DNA of 64,000 nt from Neobacillus sp. PS3-12 (GCF_030915385.1 NZ_CP133268.1:4190001-4254000); one strand, 5' to 3'; positions 9,868-19,333 are shown, counted from the stretch's first letter. Notes: generated by a model not told the origin, from the sequence alone. Program-made: numbers and translations.

Positions 9868-10968
9868 GTGCCGACAAAGAGAACAACTCCTGATTATATT
9901 TTATTAATTGTAACACTTACACTCCTGACAGTGGGACTAATCATGGTATACAGCGCGAGCGCAGTGTGGGCAGAGTATAAGTTTCATGATTCATTCTTCT
10001 TTGCGAAAAGACAAATGCTGTTTGCAGGAGTAGGAATTGCGGCAATGTTTCTTATCATGAATGTCAATTACTGGACATGGCGGACACATGCCAAGACAAT
10101 CTTAATTGTGTGCTTTGTTTTACTGATTCTTGTCCTAATCCCAGGTGTGGGAAATGTCCGAAATGGATCAAGGAGCTGGATTGGTGTTGGAGCTTTCTCG
10201 ATTCAGCCTTCTGAATTCATGAAATTGGCGATGATCGCATTCTTGGCCAAATACTTATCAGAGCGGCAAAAGCTCATTACCTCCTTTACAAAAGGACTTA
10301 TTCCATCATTAGGATTAGCTTTTGCCGCCTTTGCAATGATTATGCTTCAACCCGACCTTGGAACGGGTACGGTAATGATGGGAACCTGTGTTGTCATGAT
10401 ATTTATTGCAGGTGCAAGAATTAGTCATTTTGCTGCATTAGGTTTAATGGGGGTTGCTGGGTTTGTTGGATTAATTATTTCAGCTCCATATCGGATGAAA
10501 AGAATAACGTCTTTCTTAGATCCTTGGTCAGACCCATTAGGAAGCGGCTTCCAAATCATACAATCATTATATGCAATTGGACCTGGCGGGCTGTTTGGGC
10601 TTGGTTTAGGGGAAAGCCGCCAAAAGTTTTTTTACCTGCCAGAGCCACAAACCGATTTTATTTTTGCCATTCTATCTGAAGAGCTGGGTTTTATTGGCGG
10701 TTCCTTTGTTTTACTGTTATTTTCCCTCTTGTTATGGAGAGGCATAAGAATTGCTCTTGGAGCTCCTGATTTGTACGGCAGTTTCCTAGCCGTAGGGATC
10801 ATTGCTATGGTTGCCATCCAGGTCATGATTAATATTGGTGTTGTCACCGGATTAATGCCCGTAACGGGAATTACTTTACCATTCTTAAGCTATGGCGGAT
10901 CATCGCTAACCCTTATGCTCATGGCTATCGGTGTTCTGCTAAATATTAGCAGATACGCAAGGTATTAA
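9868..10968 (+). CDS. spoVE: Stage V sporulation protein E, SEDS-family glycosyltransferase
   Basis: SpoVE is the FtsW/RodA-type polymerase that pairs with SpoVD for spore cortex synthesis. About ten membrane segments are visible, with the family stretches YSASAVWAEYK, RSWIGVGAFSIQPSEF, QPDLGT, and ITLPFLSYGGSS near the C-terminus. I chose GTG 9868, eight bases after GAGGTG, because it gives 366 residues, the same as B. subtilis SpoVE; an in-frame TTG at 9814 would add 18 residues that do not resemble the family start. A terminator follows. Confidence 0.94.
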   Translation: MPTKRTTPDYILLIVTLTLLTVGLIMVYSASAVWAEYKFHDSFFFAKRQMLFAGVGIAAMFLIMNVNYWTWRTHAKTILIVCFVLLILVLIPGVGNVRNGSRSWIGVGAFSIQPSEFMKLAMIAFLAKYLSERQKLITSFTKGLIPSLGLAFAAFAMIMLQPDLGTGTVMMGTCVVMIFIAGARISHFAALGLMGVAGFVGLIISAPYRMKRITSFLDPWSDPLGSGFQIIQSLYAIGPGGLFGLGLGESRQKFFYLPEPQTDFIFAILSEELGFIGGSFVLLLFSLLLWRGIRIALGAPDLYGSFLAVGIIAMVAIQVMINIGVVTGLMPVTGITLPFLSYGGSSLTLMLMAIGVLLNISRYARY

Positions 10969-10987
10969 TTTTTATAAATTATTCAAT

Positions 10988-11014
10988 ACCCTGTTCTAAA
11001 CAGGGTTCTTTTTG
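10988..11014 (+). terminator. Intrinsic terminator after spoVE
   Basis: ACCCTGTT and AACAGGGT form a perfect eight-pair stem with a three-base loop, followed by TCTTTTTG. It lies 20 bases after the spoVE stop and closes the murE-spoVE transcript. Confidence 0.8.
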
Positions 11015-11162
11015 TTTAAAGCTGAAATAAGATGTTCTATAATGGATTACGCATTGTTACATTTCTCTAACATTCTTTTTTCAGACCCGTTTTTTTCTTC
11101 TATTTTATAGTAGAATGGGTTGGGTCAAAAAAGTTCTGTAATTTTTTATTGGAGTGGTTGGT

Positions 11163-12254
11163 ATGAAAATAGTGATTAGCGGCGGCGGAACAGGAGGCCA
11201 TATCTATCCTGCCCTTGCCCTTATCAGAGAAATTCAAAAAGAAACAAAGGATGCTGAATTTTTATATATAGGAACGACAAATGGGCTGGAAAGTAAACTT
11301 GTCCCGAGAGAAAATATTCCTTTTAAATCCATACATATAACAGGCTTTAAGCGTAAACTTTCATTTGAAAATGTAAAAACAGTTTACCGATTTTTTAAAG
11401 GGGTAAGTGACAGCAAAAAAATATTGAAGGAATTTAAAGCAGACGTTGTCATTGGTACTGGAGGCTATGTCTGCGGGCCTGTTGTTTATGCGGCAGCTAA
11501 GCTGAAGATTCCAACAATCGTTCATGAACAAAATAGTGTTCCTGGTTTAACTAATAAATTCTTAAGCCGATATGTAAATAAAATTGCGATTTGTTTTGAA
11601 GAAGCAAAGGACTATTTTCCTGCGGATAAAGTGATATTTACAGGTAATCCACGGGCAACAGAGGTGATTGGACAGGATGGTATTCGCGGCCGACTCTCTG
11701 TTGGACTGAGCACAACGTTGCCGTCTGTGTTAATTTTTGGAGGAAGCCGCGGGGCAAGGCCGATCAATGAAGCGGTTGTTAAATCTTTATCAGATTTCAG
11801 CAAAAAACCATATCAGGTTCTTTATATCACTGGAGATGTCCATTATGAAGCTGTAAAAAAGGAAGTAGAGCTTGTCGGGAGTCCTGAAAATGTGATTATT
11901 AAACCATTTGTCCATAATATGCCGGAAGTTCTCGCTGGAATTGACTTAGTTGTATCAAGAGCAGGGGCAACAACACTAGCAGAATTAACTTCACTGGGGA
12001 TTCCGAGTATATTGGTTCCAAGCCCATATGTAACAAATAATCACCAGGAAAAAAATGCTCGTTCACTTTCTGACCATGGTGCCGCTGAACTTTTGCTGGA
12101 AAAAGATTTAAACGCAAAGACCCTTATTAAGCAAATCGACTCGATTTTATTAGATAAAGATAAGTTAAATGCAATGAAAACAAAAGCCAAAAAGATGGGT
12201 GTCCCCGATTCAGCTCAAAGACTGTTTCATGTGATCAAACAGTTAAAAAAGTAG
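11163..12254 (+). CDS. murG: UDP-GlcNAc transferase MurG (lipid II synthesis)
   Basis: MurG converts lipid I to lipid II on the inner face of the membrane. The 363-residue product has two GT-B domains with [15 protein letters not shown] at the start, [10 protein letters not shown] in the middle, [10 protein letters not shown], and the UDP-GlcNAc-binding [11 protein letters not shown] near residue 265. ATG 11163 lies five bases after GGAGTGG; a TTG three codons earlier sits within the ribosome-binding site and is unlikely. A repeat element begins soon after the stop. Confidence 0.96.
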   Translation: MKIVISGGGTGGHIYPALALIREIQKETKDAEFLYIGTTNGLESKLVPRENIPFKSIHITGFKRKLSFENVKTVYRFFKGVSDSKKILKEFKADVVIGTGGYVCGPVVYAAAKLKIPTIVHEQNSVPGLTNKFLSRYVNKIAICFEEAKDYFPADKVIFTGNPRATEVIGQDGIRGRLSVGLSTTLPSVLIFGGSRGARPINEAVVKSLSDFSKKPYQVLYITGDVHYEAVKKEVELVGSPENVIIKPFVHNMPEVLAGIDLVVSRAGATTLAELTSLGIPSILVPSPYVTNNHQEKNARSLSDHGAAELLLEKDLNAKTLIKQIDSILLDKDKLNAMKTKAKKMGVPDSAQRLFHVIKQLKK

Positions 12255-12268
12255 GATGTGTTCAAGTC

Positions 12269-12485
12269 ATTGGTGATTTTTTAACCTGTTGATTGGAGCG
12301 GAGGGCACTTGACTCCTCGAAAATGCTATCGCATTTCCTTCGTGCGTGGGCGGATTCGAGGATGCTATTCAATGTCCTGCGGGAGTACGGGGCAGGGGAG
12401 ACCCCACAGGCGCTTATGGCGCCGAGGAGGATCCACTTATACCCAGGCGGAAAGCAAGTGCCTGGAGCGGAAATCAACAGCCAAA
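12269..12485 (+). repeat. Structured intergenic repeat, copy A (with 61-base insert)
   Basis: This fills most of the 326-base murG-murB gap. The core runs from CTGTTGATT (12286) to its exact complement AATCAACAG (ending 12480). Inside are the conserved hairpins GGGG-AGA-CCCC and GGCGCT-TAT-GGCGCC (12409-12423). Compared with copy B it has 61 extra bases at 12318-12378 that contain their own hairpin. No transposase is present. Short open frames inside it are artefacts of the repeat. Confidence 0.85.
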
Positions 12486-12580
12486 GTTACATATCCAATA
12501 AATGAAAAACAAAAGTAGCCCAATTGAATCCCGGGCATAAACTAAATTAACCAACAAAAGAAAGAAAGGGAGGTTAATAC

Positions 12581-13489
12581 ATGGACGAAATAATCAAAGA
12601 ACTGCAAGCATTAAACATCGGCATTGTTAAACAAAATGAACCACTATCCCAATATACAACAATGAAAATTGGCGGGCCTGCTGATTTGTTTATTGAACCT
12701 TCCTCCGTCGAAAGCTTACAAAAGGTTATGGGAATTATAAAAGCACACAATATAAATTGGAGAGCAATCGGCAGAGGATCCAATCTGCTTGTTTCAGATA
12801 AAGGGATTGAAGGAGTCGTTATTCGTTTAGGTGCAGACCTGGCAGAGGTTGAAATAAACGGAGACAAAGTTAAAGTTGGAGGCGGCTACTCACTTGTAAG
12901 CCTTGCAACAATGATTAGTAAAAAAGGTTTATCAGGTTTGGAATTTGCCAGCGGAATTCCAGGTTCTGTAGGCGGTGCAGTTTATATGAATGCAGGAGCA
13001 CATGGATCGGATATCAGTAAAATTTTAACCAAAGCACATATTTTGTTTGAAGATGGAATGATGGAATGGCTATCAAATGAGGAAATGGAATTTTCATACC
13101 GAACTTCTATTTTACAAAAAAAACGTCCAGGTATTGTGGTAGAAGCTGTTTTTAAGCTCGCTCATGGAGACCGCACTGAAATTGTAAAGACCATGCAAAA
13201 AAACAAAGATTATCGTAAAGAAACACAGCCATGGAATTTTCCGTGTGCAGGAAGTATCTTTCGCAATCCCCTGCCGAGTTTTGCAGGAAGGCTGATTGAG
13301 GAAGCCGGGTTAAAGGGCTTCTCAATTGGCGGTGCAAAAATATCGGAAATGCATGGGAATTTTATCGTCAATGCAGGGAACGCTACCGCACAAGATGTAC
13401 TGGATGTGATTCAACATGTAAAGGATACGATCTTTGATTTGTATCAAATCAAAATGGAGACAGAAGTGGAAATAATCGGCAGAAAATAA
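12581..13489 (+). CDS. murB: UDP-N-acetylenolpyruvoylglucosamine reductase MurB
   Basis: MurB reduces the enolpyruvyl group to give UDP-MurNAc, using NADPH and FAD. The 302-residue product shows the PCMH-type FAD-binding N-terminus ([38 protein letters not shown]), the reactive CAGSIFRNP loop near residue 225, and [15 protein letters not shown]. The length fits the shorter type II MurB of Gram-positives. A strong GGGAGG precedes ATG 12581. Confidence 0.96.
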   Translation: MDEIIKELQALNIGIVKQNEPLSQYTTMKIGGPADLFIEPSSVESLQKVMGIIKAHNINWRAIGRGSNLLVSDKGIEGVVIRLGADLAEVEINGDKVKVGGGYSLVSLATMISKKGLSGLEFASGIPGSVGGAVYMNAGAHGSDISKILTKAHILFEDGMMEWLSNEEMEFSYRTSILQKKRPGIVVEAVFKLAHGDRTEIVKTMQKNKDYRKETQPWNFPCAGSIFRNPLPSFAGRLIEEAGLKGFSIGGAKISEMHGNFIVNAGNATAQDVLDVIQHVKDTIFDLYQIKMETEVEIIGRK

Positions 13490-13521
13490 CAGGAAATAAA
13501 TCTCACTAATTACCAATAATG

Positions 13522-13530
13522 TGGTATAAT
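13522..13530 (+). promoter_or_regulatory. Extended -10 promoter candidate for divIB
   Basis: TGG followed by the perfect hexamer TATAAT (13525-13530) makes an extended -10 element in the murB-divIB gap. No good -35 hexamer lies at 17 bases, which is tolerable for extended -10 promoters. Confidence 0.5.
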
Positions 13531-13571
13531 TACTCATTATCAATGGCTAAAAATGCGTAAAAAGTTGAATG

Positions 13572-13599
13572 ACGGCATGAAATATCGTGCCGTTGTTTT
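13572..13599 (+). other. Hairpin between murB and divIB
   Basis: ACGGCATGA pairs with TCGTGCCGT (one G-T wobble) around AATA, followed by TGTTTTC. It could be a weak terminator or, lying just downstream of the extended -10 at 13525, a leader structure of the divIB transcript. Confidence 0.4.
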
Positions 13600-13682
13600 C
13601 GCATTAAGAAGGGATCCTTCGAATTTGAATAAAATGGTTGGACAAGCTTCCACGGCAAATATGGTGTGCAGGGAGGGGAAAT

Positions 13683-14477
13683 ATGGAAAAAGAAAATGTT
13701 GTCTCCCTTGAGGAACGAATCCCAAAGTTAAAGCAGCAGAGACGCAGAAAAGCAAATAGAAGGTTGATTTTTCTTTTAGTCTTATTTTTTGCTCTTATCG
13801 TTATTGTTGCCTATATTCAATCACCATTAAGTCGGGTTAAGGCTATCACTGTTAAAGGAAATGAATTTTATTCAAGCCAAGAAATTATCCAGAAAACAGG
13901 GATATCAAAAAGCACAAATATCTGGACGGTAAAGAAAAGTGAAATTGCCGCGAATCTTGAGCATCTTCCAGAAATCAAAACAGCAGATGTAAAAATGAAC
14001 TGGCTTAATTCAATTGAGATTAAGATAACTGAACATAAAAAGCTAGCCTACTTGAAAAAGGATTCTTTTTATTACCCTGTTTTAGAAAACGGTGCTATTT
14101 TGGAAAATAGAAAAACTGGCAGGGTTCCCATTAATGCTCCTATTTTAATAGGCTTTAAAGAAGGAACGGCTCTTAAAGAAATGTTAAAAGAGATGGGGAA
14201 ATTACCTAAAGTTGTTCTTAATTCTGTTTCGGAAATTCACTATGAACCTAGTAAAACGGATCTGTTCCATATTACATTATTCATGAATGATGGTTTTGAA
14301 GTGAGTGCCTCAATTAAAAGCTTTTCTGGAAAAATGGCTCATTATCCTTCCATTATAAGCCAACTGGACCCTAGTAAAAAAGGCATCATTGATTTAGAAG
14401 TGGGCTCCTATTTTAAGGCTTATGCACCAGCAGCAAAAGGGGAGGATCCTGTTGAAAAAGATAAGAGTACAAAATAG
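13683..14477 (+). CDS. divIB: Cell division protein DivIB (FtsQ)
   Basis: DivIB is the FtsQ homologue of Gram-positives and stabilises FtsL and DivIC at the septum. The 264-residue product has a basic cytoplasmic tail (RRRKANRR near residue 25), one membrane helix at about 33-50, then a POTRA domain (SRVKAITVKGNEFYS) and the beta domain. ATG 13683 directly follows GGGAGGGGA; an in-frame TTG 15 codons upstream would misplace that site. The end overlaps ylxW by 26 bases. Confidence 0.93.
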   Translation: MEKENVVSLEERIPKLKQQRRRKANRRLIFLLVLFFALIVIVAYIQSPLSRVKAITVKGNEFYSSQEIIQKTGISKSTNIWTVKKSEIAANLEHLPEIKTADVKMNWLNSIEIKITEHKKLAYLKKDSFYYPVLENGAILENRKTGRVPINAPILIGFKEGTALKEMLKEMGKLPKVVLNSVSEIHYEPSKTDLFHITLFMNDGFEVSASIKSFSGKMAHYPSIISQLDPSKKGIIDLEVGSYFKAYAPAAKGEDPVEKDKSTK

Positions 14478-15162
14478 GTATTTAGTTTTATCGTTTGTAT
14501 GTCTTGTCCTTGGATATTTGCTGGCTTATTCCTATCAATTAACCCAAAAGGAAAATGAATCCAAAACAAATAAACTTTCCGACAAACAATGGGAAAAAAC
14601 AATTGCACTGAGGAATCAACTTAACGATCAAGAAGAAATGAATCGAAAGCTCGAAAAAGAATTAAGTCAGAAACAAGCAAAAGTGTTGAAAAATGAACAG
14701 GAGCTATCAAAGGAAACGCAAGGTAACTATAATTTTGCCGAGGATGCAGAAAAATATCGGATGTTTCTAGGTCAAGTTAAGGTTCAAGGTAAAGGTGTAA
14801 AAGTTACCTTAGCAGATGGGGCATATAATCCTAAGGACCCAAATGTAAACAATTATCTTGTTCATGAAATGCATGTTTTTAAAGTGGTTAACGAGCTTTA
14901 TATTTCTGGTGCATCTGCAGTAGCCATAAACGGACAAAGATTGACAAGCCGCTCCTATATAGTTTGTAATGGTCCAGTCATTACGGTGGATGGAAACCAA
15001 TACCCTGCTCCATTTGTCATTACAGCCATTGGCGACCCCGATATATTATCAGCAGCATTAAACCTTACAGGCGGGGTAAGAGATCAGCTAGTACAGGATA
15101 ATATTATCTTTAAAATGGAGAAGCAAGATGATATTGTGCTGGACCCAATCCTAGGAGGTTAG
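14452..15162 (+). CDS. ylxW: UPF0749 (DUF881) protein YlxW
   Basis: The protein belongs to the DUF881/UPF0749 family found between divIB and ftsA in Bacillus; its function is not established. One N-terminal membrane segment (about 10-25) is followed by a coiled coil (about 30-85) and an extracellular domain with GKGVKVTLADGAY and NGPVITVDG. TTG 14452 is preferred because GGGGAGG ends seven bases upstream, giving 236 residues; an ATG at 14422 has no such site. It is the first of two tandem paralogues. Confidence 0.85.
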   Translation: MKKIRVQNRYLVLSFVCLVLGYLLAYSYQLTQKENESKTNKLSDKQWEKTIALRNQLNDQEEMNRKLEKELSQKQAKVLKNEQELSKETQGNYNFAEDAEKYRMFLGQVKVQGKGVKVTLADGAYNPKDPNVNNYLVHEMHVFKVVNELYISGASAVAINGQRLTSRSYIVCNGPVITVDGNQYPAPFVITAIGDPDILSAALNLTGGVRDQLVQDNIIFKMEKQDDIVLDPILGG

Positions 15163-15216
15163 TTTAAATGCCTTAAGTGTCCACGTAAGGAAAATAAATG
15201 GTGTGGGGAGAAATAA

Positions 15217-15954
15217 GTGGACAAATCAAAAAAAAAATTTAGTTTTGTTATCATTACATTTATTATCGGTTTTATGATTGCGGTCCAATTTCAAACGGTT
15301 CAAAAGCCAATTGAGCGAGATACAAGGGATATATGGCAATTGCGAGAAGCACTTTTAAAAGAAAAAGAATTGGAAACCAATTTATTAAAGGAAATCCGAT
15401 CGAATGATGAAAAAATAGATTCATATGAGTCGCAAAAAAAGCAAAGTAAAGAACAAACTTTGAAAAATACTTTACAGGAACTAAAGGCTGAAGCCGGGAT
15501 GACTGAAGTTAATGGTCCGGGAATTATTCTAAAAATAGAACCGGTCATGGAAAATATCAGACTTGGTGAACCAGTAACAAAAGTGATTTCCCCTGACTTA
15601 TTAAAGAGACTTTTAAATGAATTGAATATGTATGAGGCCAAGTATGTATCCATTGATGATCAAAGGGTAATTAATACCACCGTTATTCGTGATATCAATT
15701 CAGATACAAAAATTGATGGTCATACGATCAAAAGCCTTCCGATAGAGGTAAAGGTTATTGCTGAATCAAAGCAAAAAGCAGAAAAACTATATAATCGGAT
15801 GCAAGGTTCAAAATCAACAGAGGAATTTTTTATCGATAACTTAAAGTTGACCATTTCACCGCCAAGTGAGAATATTACGATTCCTGCCTATGATAATCCT
15901 ATACATATCCGTTACATGGAACCTGTGAAAGACACTAAAGGAGGCAAATCATAA
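15217..15954 (+). CDS. ylxX: UPF0749 (DUF881) protein YlxX
   Basis: This is a second DUF881 protein, with the same layout as its neighbour: N-terminal membrane helix (about 8-25), a coiled coil rich in Lys/Glu to about residue 100, and the domain starting EVNGPGIILKIE. It starts at GTG 15217 after GGGGAG and has 245 residues. The tandem pair looks like an old duplication kept in all Bacillus dcw clusters. The stop is followed at once by the sbp start. Function unknown; a role at the division site is only suggested by context. Confidence 0.85.
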   Translation: MDKSKKKFSFVIITFIIGFMIAVQFQTVQKPIERDTRDIWQLREALLKEKELETNLLKEIRSNDEKIDSYESQKKQSKEQTLKNTLQELKAEAGMTEVNGPGIILKIEPVMENIRLGEPVTKVISPDLLKRLLNELNMYEAKYVSIDDQRVINTTVIRDINSDTKIDGHTIKSLPIEVKVIAESKQKAEKLYNRMQGSKSTEEFFIDNLKLTISPPSENITIPAYDNPIHIRYMEPVKDTKGGKS

Positions 15955-16317
15955 ATGTGGCTGCCAATTTTGGGGTTAATCGTTGGGATTATTCTTGGGC
16001 TGATCACCGATATTAGAATACCCGAAGAATATTCCAATTACTTATCGATTGCCGTACTTGCTGCTTTTGATACATTATTTGGGGGAATAAGGGCTTATTT
16101 GCAAAATATTTACGATGATAAAGTCTTTGTTTCAGGTTTCTTTTTTAATATTGGACTTGCTGCAAGTTTAGCTTTTCTAGGTGTTCATCTTGGTGTAGAC
16201 TTGTATCTGGCGGCTGTTTTTGCTTTTGGCGTTAGGTTATTTCAAAATATAGCCGTGATCAGACGAATATTATTGACAAAATGGTCAACAAACCATGAAA
16301 AAATAGAAAAAAAGTAA
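15955..16317 (+). CDS. sbp: Small basic membrane protein Sbp (DUF1290)
   Basis: A 120-residue, mostly hydrophobic protein with three or four membrane segments and a lysine-rich end. It matches the DUF1290 'small basic protein' that sits just before ftsA in Bacillus. It begins at the base after the ylxX stop, so the two are likely coupled. No biochemical function is known to me. Confidence 0.88.
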   Translation: MWLPILGLIVGIILGLITDIRIPEEYSNYLSIAVLAAFDTLFGGIRAYLQNIYDDKVFVSGFFFNIGLAASLAFLGVHLGVDLYLAAVFAFGVRLFQNIAVIRRILLTKWSTNHEKIEKK

Positions 16318-16325
16318 TTTTTTTT

Positions 16326-16354
16326 AAAGGGAATAGTTTAGTTGTGACGAATAT
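16326..16354 (+). promoter_or_regulatory. Candidate SigH-type promoter for ftsA-ftsZ
   Basis: AAAGGGAAT (16326-16334) and GACGAATAT (16346-16354), 11 bases apart, resemble the SigH elements RnAGGAwWW and RnnGAATww with one mismatch in the -35 core. B. subtilis ftsAZ is known to have a SigH promoter raised at the start of sporulation, which makes this site plausible. Confidence 0.4.
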
Positions 16355-16439
16355 TTTTATAAGATAAGCGTAGATACGAAAAATTAAACTTAGAGGATTT
16401 GTTGTTCTTTTTAAGGAAGGATAAAGGAGGTGCCAAAGA

Positions 16440-17735
16440 ATGAACAGCAATGAAATTTATGTTAGTCTTGACATCGGTACGTCCAGTGTAAAGGTCATCA
16501 TTGGAGAAATGGTCAATGATACTCTCAATATTATTGGCGTTGGTAATGTCAAGTCACAGGGATTAAGAAAAGGATCTATTGTTGATATAGATGAAACCGT
16601 TCATTCAATAAAAAAAGCAATTGAACAGGCTGAAAGAATGATTGGTATGGAAATCAGGCAGGTTATTGTTGGAATACCTGGTATTCATGTTTCCCTTCAG
16701 CCTTGTCATGGTGTGGTAGCTGTTTCAAGCCAAAATCGGGAAATAACGAATGAGGATGTTGTCCGTGTAATCGATGCAGCACAAGTAGTCTCGATCCCGC
16801 CAGAACGAGAAATTATTGGGGTTGTGGCAAAACAATATATTGTTGATGGACTTGATGAAATCAATGATCCTCGTGGAATGATCGGTGTCCGCCTGGAAAT
16901 GGAAGGCACCATTGTAACCAGTTCTAAAACCATATTGCATAATACACTCCGTTGTGTTGAACGTGCTGGCTTGGAGATTTTGGATATTGCTCTTCAACCG
17001 CTTGCAGTGGGTTCTTTTGCGTTATCAAAGGATGAGCAGAATTTAGGTGTAACACTACTTGACTTAGGCGGCGGTTCCACAACAATCGCTTATTTTGAGC
17101 AGGGCCAGCTTAAGGCTGCAAGCGTTATTCCAGTAGGTGGAGACCACATTACAAAGGATATTTCAATTGGTCTTAGGACCTCTACAGAGGATGCTGAAAA
17201 AATTAAAATAAAGCATGGACATGCTTTTTATGATGATGCATCAGAAGAAGAAATATTCAGTGTTCCAATTATTGGAAGTGATCAACATCAACAATTTAAC
17301 CAGCTTGAGATTTCTGATGTTATTGAAGCAAGAATGGAAGAAATTTTTGAACTAGTTTTTCAAGAAATGAAACGAATAGGTATACGGGATTTACCAGGGG
17401 GATATGTTTTAACTGGTGGGGTGGCCAATATGCAAGGGGTGCTTGAACTTGCAGAAGAGATCCTGCAGGCTAGAGTGCGTATAGCGGCTCCCGATTATAT
17501 TGGTGTTCGAGAACCACAATATACAACGGCAGTTGGATTGATTAAATATGCCTATAAGAATGCTAGATTACCAGGAGGGCACTCCTTGGAACCATCACCT
17601 GTTACTGTTGCGGAAACGGTAGAAAAGCGGATTCCTAAACAACAGCAGCAACAACCTAAAGTAAAGCCAGAAAAACATCCGGAAGAAAAAATGTCATCGA
17701 AAGTGAAAAAATTCCTTAGTACCTTTTTCGAATAA
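16440..17735 (+). CDS. ftsA: Cell division protein FtsA
   Basis: FtsA is the actin-like protein that ties FtsZ filaments to the membrane and recruits later division proteins. The 431-residue product has the nucleotide motifs VSLDIGTSSVKVIIGE (start), LLDLGGGSTTIAYFEQG (near 205) and GGYVLTGGVANMQG (near 320), plus the SHS2 insert in between. A Gln/Pro/Lys-rich linker leads to the C-terminal amphipathic helix KVKKFLSTFFE that binds membrane. AAAGGAGGTG gives a strong start, and ftsZ follows after 43 bases. Confidence 0.96.
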   Translation: MNSNEIYVSLDIGTSSVKVIIGEMVNDTLNIIGVGNVKSQGLRKGSIVDIDETVHSIKKAIEQAERMIGMEIRQVIVGIPGIHVSLQPCHGVVAVSSQNREITNEDVVRVIDAAQVVSIPPEREIIGVVAKQYIVDGLDEINDPRGMIGVRLEMEGTIVTSSKTILHNTLRCVERAGLEILDIALQPLAVGSFALSKDEQNLGVTLLDLGGGSTTIAYFEQGQLKAASVIPVGGDHITKDISIGLRTSTEDAEKIKIKHGHAFYDDASEEEIFSVPIIGSDQHQQFNQLEISDVIEARMEEIFELVFQEMKRIGIRDLPGGYVLTGGVANMQGVLELAEEILQARVRIAAPDYIGVREPQYTTAVGLIKYAYKNARLPGGHSLEPSPVTVAETVEKRIPKQQQQQPKVKPEKHPEEKMSSKVKKFLSTFFE

Positions 17736-17778
17736 TCAAAAAGTGTAAAGGGCTATCGATGAATTAGGAGGATTTGTC

Positions 17779-18918
17779 ATGTTAGAGTTTGATACAAATT
17801 TAGATTCTCTTGCTACCATAAAAGTCATCGGGGTTGGCGGTGGTGGAAATAATGCGGTGAACCGAATGATCGAGCACGGCGTTCAAGGTGTTGAGTTTAT
17901 CGCTGTCAATACAGATGCTCAAGCATTAAACCTATCTAAAGCAGAAGTAAAGATGCAAATAGGTGCCAAATTGACCAGAGGTCTTGGAGCTGGAGCAAAT
18001 CCTGAGGTTGGGAAAAAAGCAGCAGAAGAGAGTAAAGAACAAATTGAAGCTGCCTTAAGCGGTGCTGATATGGTATTTGTTACTGCAGGAATGGGAGGCG
18101 GAACAGGAACAGGAGCAGCCCCTGTTATCGCTCAAATTGCCCGAGATCTTGGGGCATTAACCGTTGGAGTTGTTACAAGACCATTTACTTTTGAAGGAAA
18201 AAAACGTGCTAATCAAGCTTCTGGCGGAATTGGAGCCATGAAAGAAGCAGTTGATACTTTAATTGTCATTCCAAATGACCGACTGTTAGAAATTGTGGAT
18301 AAAAGTACACCAATGCTTGAAGCTTTCCGTGAAGCGGATAATGTTCTTCGTCAAGGGGTTCAGGGTATTTCTGACTTAATTGCTACCCCTGGTCTTATTA
18401 ACCTTGACTTTGCTGACGTAAAAACGATTATGTCAAGCAAGGGTTCTGCATTAATGGGTATAGGAGTGGCCGCAGGTGAGAATCGTGCAGTAGAAGCAGC
18501 TAAAAAAGCTGTCAGCTCACCATTATTGGAAACTTCAATCGATGGTGCTCAAGGGATCTTAATGAATATTACAGGCGGAATGAATTTAAGCCTATATGAA
18601 GTTCAGGAAGCTGCTGATATTGTGGCTTCGGCTTCAGACCAAGAAGTAAATATGATTTTTGGTTCAGTTATCAATGAAAACCTTAAGGACGAAATTATTG
18701 TAACTGTTATTGCTACTGGTTTTAGAGAGGATGTAGCACAACCTAAAATCACAAGGCCTTCATTCGGACAACCTAAATCCAATATTGGTGTAGTAAAAAG
18801 AGAACCGAAACGAGAAGAACCGCAGCAAGAACCACAACCACAGCGGACATCTTCTTCATCACAGGAAGATGCATTGGATATTCCAACCTTCCTGCGCAAT
18901 CGTAACCGCAGAAGATAA
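17779..18918 (+). CDS. ftsZ: Cell division GTPase FtsZ
   Basis: FtsZ polymerises into the Z ring that organises septum formation. The 379-residue product shows [16 protein letters not shown], the tubulin signature GGGTGTG (residues 106-112), and [11 protein letters not shown] (T7 synergy loop region). A Gln/Pro/Glu linker leads to the C-terminal peptide [14 protein letters not shown], which binds FtsA, SepF and other partners. It ends the division operon; a strong terminator and repeat copy B follow. Confidence 0.98.
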   Translation: MLEFDTNLDSLATIKVIGVGGGGNNAVNRMIEHGVQGVEFIAVNTDAQALNLSKAEVKMQIGAKLTRGLGAGANPEVGKKAAEESKEQIEAALSGADMVFVTAGMGGGTGTGAAPVIAQIARDLGALTVGVVTRPFTFEGKKRANQASGGIGAMKEAVDTLIVIPNDRLLEIVDKSTPMLEAFREADNVLRQGVQGISDLIATPGLINLDFADVKTIMSSKGSALMGIGVAAGENRAVEAAKKAVSSPLLETSIDGAQGILMNITGGMNLSLYEVQEAADIVASASDQEVNMIFGSVINENLKDEIIVTVIATGFREDVAQPKITRPSFGQPKSNIGVVKREPKREEPQQEPQPQRTSSSSQEDALDIPTFLRNRNRRR

Positions 18919-18930
18919 ATATGATCGTAA

Positions 18931-18965
18931 AAAAGGCATAGCCCATCAGGAGCTATGCCTTTTTA
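18931..18965 (+). terminator. Intrinsic terminator after ftsZ
   Basis: AAAAGGCATAGC and GCTATGCCTTTT make a perfect stem around a nine-base loop, with a T run. It ends the dcw transcript 13 bases after the ftsZ stop. Confidence 0.9.
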
Positions 18966-18972
18966 TTTGTTA

Positions 18973-19159
18973 GCTGTGTTAAAGGAAATTGGTGATTTTT
19001 TAAACCTGTTGATTGGAACGGAAGGCACTTGACTCCTGCGGGAGTACGGGGCAGGGGAGACCCCACAGGCGCTTTAAGCGCCGAGGAGTCTCCCGGGCAC
19101 GCCCGCGGGAAGCATGTGCCTGGAGTGGAAATCAACAGCCAAATTTAACACAGCCAATT
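18973..19159 (+). repeat. Structured intergenic repeat, copy B (most complete)
   Basis: Nested inverted repeats are seen: outer GCTGTGTTAAA (18973) with TTTAACACAGC (ending 19154), inner CTGTTGATT (19006) with AATCAACAG (ending 19138), then AGGCAC with GTGCCT. Within are GGGG-AGA-CCCC and GGCGCT-TTA-AGCGCC (19068-19082). The element begins almost on the ftsZ terminator and ends shortly before the spoIIGA promoter. The right 31 bases (19129-19159) recur exactly at 53747. Confidence 0.88.
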
Positions 19160-19178
19160 GTTTATAGAACAAAATATA

Positions 19179-19255
19179 TCAGACAAAATCCGCATAAATT
19201 TCTGATTTTTTGTTAACAGAAACTGACAGTATTAGCATGAAAGATACGATATACT
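19179..19255 (+). promoter_or_regulatory. spoIIGA promoter candidate with Spo0A-like sites
   Basis: CTGACA (19223-19228) and TATACT (19250-19255) are 21 bases apart. The B. subtilis spoIIG promoter is known for an unusually long spacer and needs Spo0A~P with SigA. A Spo0A-like box (complement TTTTGTCTGA, 19179-19188) and TTTGTTAAC (19209-19217) lie upstream. Box matches are imperfect, so this is a candidate only. Confidence 0.5.
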
Positions 19256-19333
19256 TTTCCCTAAACAGAAAATAAAAATGATAGAAAGGTCGATGACAAA
19301 AAGCAATTTGGGGGTTACTGCGGGGGATTAAAC

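Noticed and set aside
12293-12518. Short open frames of about 70 residues inside repeat copy A, similar to frames in copy B (19013-19216)
   Set aside because: They are similar only because the DNA repeat is conserved; there is no ribosome-binding site, the frames differ in length, and the DNA is dominated by hairpins.
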